NCBI GenBank assembly: GCA_038213005.1
Contig: JBBQTU010000156.1
Coordinates: forward strand, 1 to 10,350
Source of the DNA: JBBQTU01 sp038213005
GTDB lineage: Bacteria > Planctomycetota > Phycisphaerae > Tepidisphaerales > Tepidisphaeraceae
Length of the DNA: 10,350 nucleotides
Direction: 5' to 3'
Made by a program: the position numbers and the translations under genes. Numbering within the stretch: position 1 is the stretch's first letter; each line of letters starts with the position of its first letter. Below are positions 7,426 to 10,350 of this stretch, piece by piece. Below the pieces are notes generated by a model. The model was not told where the DNA came from and did not search any database. It saw nothing but the letters and a program-made list of their open reading frames with translations.

Positions 7426-7472
7426 CACTTCATAGCGATGCGCTGAAGTGGGGCGGGCCGCCTCGGCCGCCC
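7426..7472. repeat. Solitary REP-like element (two adjacent hairpins)
   Basis: CACTTCA (7426-7432) pairs with TGAAGTG (7444-7450), with a small inner GCG/CGC stem. Directly next to it GGGCG plus GCCG pair with CGGC plus CGCCC around a CCT loop, with one bulged G (7451-7472). The CCT loop, GCCG/CGGC inner stem and single bulge match the second hairpin of the REP pairs at 51-72, so this looks like a dispersed relative about 6 kb from the transposase. Confidence 0.6.
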
Positions 7473-7626
7473 ATTTCGTGCCCTTGCCGTGATATTCGGC
7501 ACTCCGATAACCCAGATTCACGCCACAGCGCTTCCTTGTTTCGCCGGCATCCTCAAGCGTGATCCGTCCGCAACCAAATGGACGGCCCACCCACCGTGAG
7601 GACGCGCACTGGACTTGTGCGGCAGA

Positions 7627-7662
7627 GGACAAGAATAGGACGCAGGACAAGAATAGGACGCA
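7627..7662. repeat. 18-bp perfect direct repeat upstream of the WYL gene
   Basis: GGACAAGAATAGGACGCA occurs twice back to back (7627-7644, 7645-7662), about 80 bp before the regulator start. It could be an operator pair or simply spacer repetition. Confidence 0.7.
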
Positions 7663-7740
7663 GATCGCTCCTGCGGTTGGATCCAGTTAGAATCCGGCTG
7701 GGCGTGAACCGATCCACGGGCTGACGTTGGGAGTGAGGCG

Positions 7741-8712
7741 ATGGCCGAGTTGAGTGGGAAGAAGCGGCGGGCGGAGTTGATCCGGTTGCTGTCGCATGGG
7801 CGGCCGGTGGTGGCGAGTGAGTTGGCGAAGGGGTTCGGGTGCAACGAAGCGACGGTGCGGCGGCAGCTTAAGGCGATGCGGGATGAGGAGGGGTTGCCGA
7901 TCGTGCGGGATCGGGTGGCGGGGACTTACCGGTTCACGCAGAAGGTGGCCGAGATTCCGGGCATGCTGGTGAGCGTTGAGGATCGCGGGGCGCTGCTGTT
8001 CTCGCTGCAGGCGGCGGCTCAGTTTGAGGATACGCCGGTGTGCGCGGGGATCAGGCGGATCTACGAGAATCTGCTGGCAACGCTGCCGGCGGAGGGCGCT
8101 ACGGATTTTGAGCGGATGATGAAGTGCGTGCGGTTTACCGGCCCGCGGGCGCCGCGTATCCGTGCGGAGGTGTGGCAGGTGCTGCTGCTGTGCCTGGAAG
8201 CGCATGAGACCATGCGGATTACTTATACCGACGGTTATCGCGGCCGGGTCACGCAACGTGAGATTGACCCGTATGGGCTGCTGATGTGCAACCGCTCGTG
8301 GATACTGGTGGCGTACTGCCATAAGAGCAAACGGACGCTGACTTTCTCGCCGCACCGGATCAGCGAGATTGAGAGTACGGACAAGACATTTCGGCCGCCG
8401 GCCGACTTTATGGATGGGTTCCTGGCGGATGCGTTTGATGGGATGCAGTCGGTCGGGGAAAAGTCGCAAGTGAAGCTGCGGATTGGCAAGGATGCGCCGA
8501 AGTTTGTGCAGGAGCGGGTATGGAGCGAGCGGGAGGTTCGCATCACGGACAAGAGCGGGGACACCATCGTGCGGTTTGAGACGCCGGCGCTGTTTGCGTT
8601 GGAGCGGGAGATTCTGGCCGATGCGGGATGGGTGGAGGTTTTGGAGCCGGCGAGGACGCGGGAGCGGATTCTGGTGGCGGCGAAGCAACTGGCGGGCGCG
8701 CATGGGGCGTGA
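7741..8712 (+). CDS. WYL-domain transcriptional regulator (YafY/PafC-like)
   Basis: The product is 323 aa. Such proteins bind DNA with an N-terminal helix-turn-helix and sense a ligand, often nucleic acid, through the WYL domain; many sit beside defence genes. Seen: HTH at about 8-66 (VVASELAKGFGCNEATVRRQ, then VRDRVAGTYRF as the wing), a middle linker, the WYL domain at about 150-215 with REIDPYGLLMCNRSWILVAYC, and a C-terminal WCX-type region to the end. The signature reads W187-I188-L189 instead of WYL. The ATG has GGGAG seven bases upstream. It faces the GxxExxY gene convergently, with 72 bp between the stops. Whether it controls neighbours or itself is not shown. Confidence 0.9.
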   Translation: MAELSGKKRRAELIRLLSHGRPVVASELAKGFGCNEATVRRQLKAMRDEEGLPIVRDRVAGTYRFTQKVAEIPGMLVSVEDRGALLFSLQAAAQFEDTPVCAGIRRIYENLLATLPAEGATDFERMMKCVRFTGPRAPRIRAEVWQVLLLCLEAHETMRITYTDGYRGRVTQREIDPYGLLMCNRSWILVAYCHKSKRTLTFSPHRISEIESTDKTFRPPADFMDGFLADAFDGMQSVGEKSQVKLRIGKDAPKFVQERVWSEREVRITDKSGDTIVRFETPALFALEREILADAGWVEVLEPARTRERILVAAKQLAGAHGA

Positions 8713-8758
8713 TGGTCAGGCCAAGGTGAGCGGCATCCCGACTTCAGAGCGTGCCTGG

Positions 8759-8787
8759 TTCTGTGCCTCTTGAGCTTTTTGTGGCTA
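8759..8787 (+). repeat. Inverted repeat, left arm, around the GxxExxY gene
   Basis: This 29-bp arm matches the reverse complement of 9205-9233 at 26 of 29 positions. It is built of three 9-bp pieces (TTCTGTGCC, TCTTGAGCT, TTTTGTGGC) plus TA, and its last three bases are the stop codon of the gene on the other strand. Confidence 0.85.
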
Positions 8788-9192
8788 GTTCTCTTCTTTG
8801 ACCAAGGCATCTCGCACTGGCGTCAGAATGTACTTGTGGATCTCGAATCGCGGGGCACCGAAGTTCATCAGCAATCCATGTTCAATACGGCTGGCACGCA
8901 TATACCCGAACAACTGGGCGATGTGCTCGGGGATGAGTTGCTTGACCGCTTTGATTTCCGCGATCAGGCACTCCTCCATGTACATGTCGGCCAGGTAATC
9001 TCCCAGCACGACGCCATCTTCGTCAAACACCTGTAGTGGATATTGGGTTTCGACTCGCAGTCCGACCTTTCGCAGACGATGGGCGAGTCCGTTCTCGTAG
9101 ACCTTCTCCAAATGGCCATACTTTAGATAACAGTGCAGGGAGAACGCAGTCTCGCGCACAATGGCGCTGAGTTTTTTAATGTCAGGGTCCAT
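8785..9192 (-). CDS. GxxExxY protein (PD-(D/E)XK nuclease superfamily)
   Basis: The product is 135 aa, full length for this family. Seen: the naming motif GHLEKVY (G26, E29, Y32), then a nuclease-like core with D65/D69 (GDYLADMYM), E79 and K81 (IAEIKAV), and a Q93-containing helix (EHIAQLFGYMRAS). This pattern is typical of PD-(D/E)XK enzymes. Members are often present in several copies per genome, and their biological job is not established, so nuclease activity is inference. The ATG at 9190-9192 lacks a well-spaced Shine-Dalgarno (GAGG is only one base away). A TATTCT box eight bases upstream may serve as a -10. The gene is bracketed closely by a 29-bp inverted repeat, giving a compact unit of 475 bp. 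Confidence 0.88.
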   Translation of the reverse strand: MDPDIKKLSAIVRETAFSLHCYLKYGHLEKVYENGLAHRLRKVGLRVETQYPLQVFDEDGVVLGDYLADMYMEECLIAEIKAVKQLIPEHIAQLFGYMRASRIEHGLLMNFGAPRFEIHKYILTPVRDALVKEEN

Positions 9193-9204
9193 GCCTCAGA
9201 AGAA

Positions 9205-9233
9205 TAGCCACAAAAGGCTCAAAAGGCACAAAA
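9205..9233 (-). repeat. Inverted repeat, right arm, around the GxxExxY gene
   Basis: On the minus strand this reads TTTTGTGCC, TTTTGAGCC, TTTTGTGGC, TA, then a TTCTTCT stretch that also resembles the left copy with small gaps. It ends 12 bp before the start codon. No target-site duplication is visible outside the arms. Confidence 0.85.
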
Positions 9234-9310
9234 CATTACAGGCCGGGCGCATCAGTTAGCGCGTCCGTGGAGAAGGGGGCCGCTTGCCACTGAATGTCGG
9301 ATGCACCCTG

Positions 9311-9331
9311 ACCGGACACGTTTTGTCCGGT
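9311..9331. promoter_or_regulatory. Perfect 8-bp dyad upstream of the exonuclease (operator candidate)
   Basis: ACCGGACA (9311-9318) and TGTCCGGT (9324-9331) are exact inverted copies around CGTTT. The dyad covers the place where a -35 box would be for the TATAAG at 9341-9346. There is no T-run on either side, so an operator is more likely than a terminator. Confidence 0.6.
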
Positions 9332-9340
9332 GGGTCTGAG

Positions 9341-9346
9341 TATAAG
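9341..9346 (+). promoter_or_regulatory. Possible -10 box of the exonuclease gene
   Basis: TATAAG (5 of 6) ends seven bases before the ATG at 9354, the same geometry as at ychF. No good -35 box is seen, since the upstream dyad takes its place. The intervening GGGGAGC could alternatively be a closely spaced ribosome binding site. Confidence 0.4.
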
Positions 9347-9353
9347 GGGGAGC

Positions 9354-9902
9354 ATGACATTTGCGTGTATCGACTTTGAGACGGCGAATCGGAGGGAGGC
9401 CGGCATCTGCGCGGCCGGGCTGGCGATGTTCGTGGATGGGGAGCTTGCGGAGGCGCGGCACTGGCTGGTCCGGCCGCCGAAGGGGCAGGGGTTCTTCCTG
9501 CCGGAGTTCATCCCGATCCATCATCTGACCTGGTTTGATGTGAAGGATGCGCCGGAGTTCCCGGCCGTCGCGGCGGAGTTGCTACCTTATCTTCTGGCGG
9601 CCGACTTCGTGGTGGCGCACAATGCGGCGTTTGACCTGCGGAAGCTGCGCGGGACGCTTTTGCACTTTGGGCTGGCGTGTCCGGAGTTTGCCCATGTCTG
9701 CACTTTGCGCCTGGCCCGGCGGGTTTGGCCGGGGATGCGAAATTACCAACTCGGCACACTGGTGGACCATATCGGACATACATTCCAGCACCATCATGCT
9801 CGGGAGGATGCCGAGGCGGCCGGGCGGGTGCTGCTGGCGATGATGAAGGATGCGGGAGTGGAGAGCCCAGACGAACTTATCAGAGAAGGAGTACGGGCAT
9901 GA
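9354..9902 (+). CDS. DEDDh 3'-5' exonuclease (DnaQ/epsilon-like)
   Basis: The product is 182 aa, a single exonuclease domain without BRCT, polymerase or helicase parts. Seen: motif I D7/E9 (CIDFETAN), motif II D94 (VVAHNAAFDLRKL), and motif III H147 and D152 (HHAREDAEAAGRVLL). All catalytic residues are there. Such small DnaQ-like enzymes trim DNA or RNA 3' ends. A GTG at 9330 is in frame, but the ATG at 9354 puts motif I where the family has it (MTFACIDFET). The stop overlaps the next gene's ATG (ATGA), indicating translational coupling. An 8-bp dyad lies 22 bases upstream. Confidence 0.9.
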   Translation: MTFACIDFETANRREAGICAAGLAMFVDGELAEARHWLVRPPKGQGFFLPEFIPIHHLTWFDVKDAPEFPAVAAELLPYLLAADFVVAHNAAFDLRKLRGTLLHFGLACPEFAHVCTLRLARRVWPGMRNYQLGTLVDHIGHTFQHHHAREDAEAAGRVLLAMMKDAGVESPDELIREGVRA

Positions 9903-10228
9903 GAGAGGCTCCTGAAGAGAACAAGGCTCGCAACCGGGTGTTCCTGGCGCGATGGAAAGGCCGGCTCCTCGGACCAGCGATGGGCCCTGAGTACCGGTGG
10001 TATCACGAGAGTTGGGCTACCGATGGCAATGGTAGCAAAATTGATCTCCTGGGCATTCCTGTTGCCTGGTATGACCGACTGGACGCGATCCTACGCGAAG
10101 TCGAGCAGCGTTACCCCGAGTTCCGTATCATGCAATGCAAGCTCAAGTTCGGGACGGCGCGAATGCGGCTGGCGAATGTTCCGTTAGAGATCAACGGGTG
10201 GATCAGCGAGCAACTGGCGGCATTGTAG
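9899..10228 (+). CDS. Small protein of unknown function coupled to the exonuclease
   Basis: The product is 109 aa, not recognised. Basic N-terminus (NKARNRVFLARWKGRLLGP), a central GIPVAWYDRLDAILREVEQ helix-like segment, then MQCKLKFGTARMRLANV and an amphipathic end. The order 'IP..W...L......V..K.KFG..R' faintly resembles small proteins with a VKEKFGGLRFY motif, but this is weak. No signal peptide, membrane segment or cysteine pair is seen. The ATG has AAGGAG seven bases upstream and overlaps the exonuclease stop by four bases, so the two are surely co-translated; it may assist, inhibit or direct the exonuclease. Confidence 0.8.
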   Translation: MREAPEENKARNRVFLARWKGRLLGPAMGPEYRWYHESWATDGNGSKIDLLGIPVAWYDRLDAILREVEQRYPEFRIMQCKLKFGTARMRLANVPLEINGWISEQLAAL

Positions 10229-10231
10229 AAC

Positions 10232-10260
10232 TTGGCGGCGGTATCTCCAATGGATATACT
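10232..10260 (+). promoter_or_regulatory. Promoter of the AbrB-type gene
   Basis: TTGGCG (10232-10237), a 17-bp spacer, then TATACT (10255-10260). The -10 matches 5 of 6 and the -35 matches 4 of 6, with ideal spacing. It resembles the ychF promoter, which also has a TTGGC -35. Confidence 0.65.
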
Positions 10261-10269
10261 ATGTATACA
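10255..10269. promoter_or_regulatory. Palindromic operator candidate
   Basis: TATAC and GTATA face each other over TAT (10255-10267), and TGTATACA (10262-10269) is a perfect 8-bp palindrome. It overlaps the -10 box and predicted transcription start, a usual place for autorepression by an antitoxin. Confidence 0.5.
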
Positions 10270-10288
10270 ACCACGAAAGGAACCCGCC

Positions 10289-10350
10289 ATGATTAAGACG
10301 TTGACCAAGCACGGAAACAGCTATGCCATGGTGATTGACAAGCCCATTCT
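10289..10350 (+). CDS. AbrB/MazE-type antitoxin, 5' end only
   Basis: Only the first ~20 codons are in the window (MIKTLTKHGNSYAMVIDKPI). The opening KTLTKHGNSYAMVIDKP is the swapped-hairpin (SpoVT-AbrB) start known from toxin-antitoxin antitoxins, where it binds DNA. AGGA lies seven bases before the ATG, with a strong promoter and palindrome upstream. A toxin gene, often PIN or Doc type, would be expected next, outside the window. Confidence 0.75.
   Translation, partial: MIKTLTKHGNSYAMVIDKPI

Noticed and set aside
7299..7650. Small minus-strand frames of 67 and 77 residues in the long spacer, and a plus-strand frame from 7395
   Set aside because: They run through the REP-like hairpins, overlap each other in different frames, and show no known motif.
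7687..8703. 338-residue minus-strand frame
   Set aside because: It is an Arg/Pro/His-rich antisense shadow of the WYL regulator.
9311..9331. Rho-independent terminator
   Set aside because: The stem is good, but no T-run follows on either strand, and it lies just before a gene start.

Overview
The window is GC-rich bacterial chromosome, probably from a planctomycete-like or related environmental lineage. That guess rests on the gene families together with intergenic spacers full of short low-complexity repeats (CGAAATCCGAA, GAAGCGAC and TGAATGC types); there is no marker gene to prove it. Genes on the left (to about 6.86 kb) all lie on the minus strand, and most on the right lie on the plus strand.

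Positions 1-1434 hold a REP-associated tyrosine transposase (RAYT, 369-1088, minus) embedded in repeats. On its 3' side are two about 200-bp tandem copies of the transposase gene's own tail plus downstream sequence. On its 5' side are two about 120-bp units. All carry an identical 27-bp sequence that folds into a bulged hairpin, and most carry a second hairpin with a CCT loop. This looks like a RAYT with its REP substrate array.

Positions 1435-3847 hold nfnA and nfnB (minus), the two subunits of the flavin-bifurcating NADH-dependent ferredoxin:NADP oxidoreductase, preceded by a recognisable promoter. Positions 3965-6892 hold ychF, a VapBC-type antitoxin and PIN toxin, and an orphan OppF-like ABC ATPase. 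They are in the same direction and closely spaced; the toxin stop overlaps the ATPase start (ATGA). ychF has a -10/-35 pair placed so that its mRNA would be leaderless.

Positions 6893-7740 are a gene-free stretch made of several unrelated short tandem repeats and a lone REP-like hairpin.

Positions 7741-10350 are accessory-like: a WYL-domain regulator (plus), a GxxExxY PD-(D/E)XK protein (minus) bracketed by a 29-bp inverted repeat, a DEDDh exonuclease overlapping a small unknown gene (ATGA), and the start of an AbrB/MazE-type antitoxin with a strong promoter and palindromic operator candidate, cut by the window end. Regulator, nuclease, exonuclease and toxin-antitoxin genes side by side suggest a defence or mobile-element neighbourhood, but no known named system is recognised. 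The most unusual items are the RAYT tail array, the inverted repeat around the GxxExxY gene, and the dyad over the exonuclease promoter.
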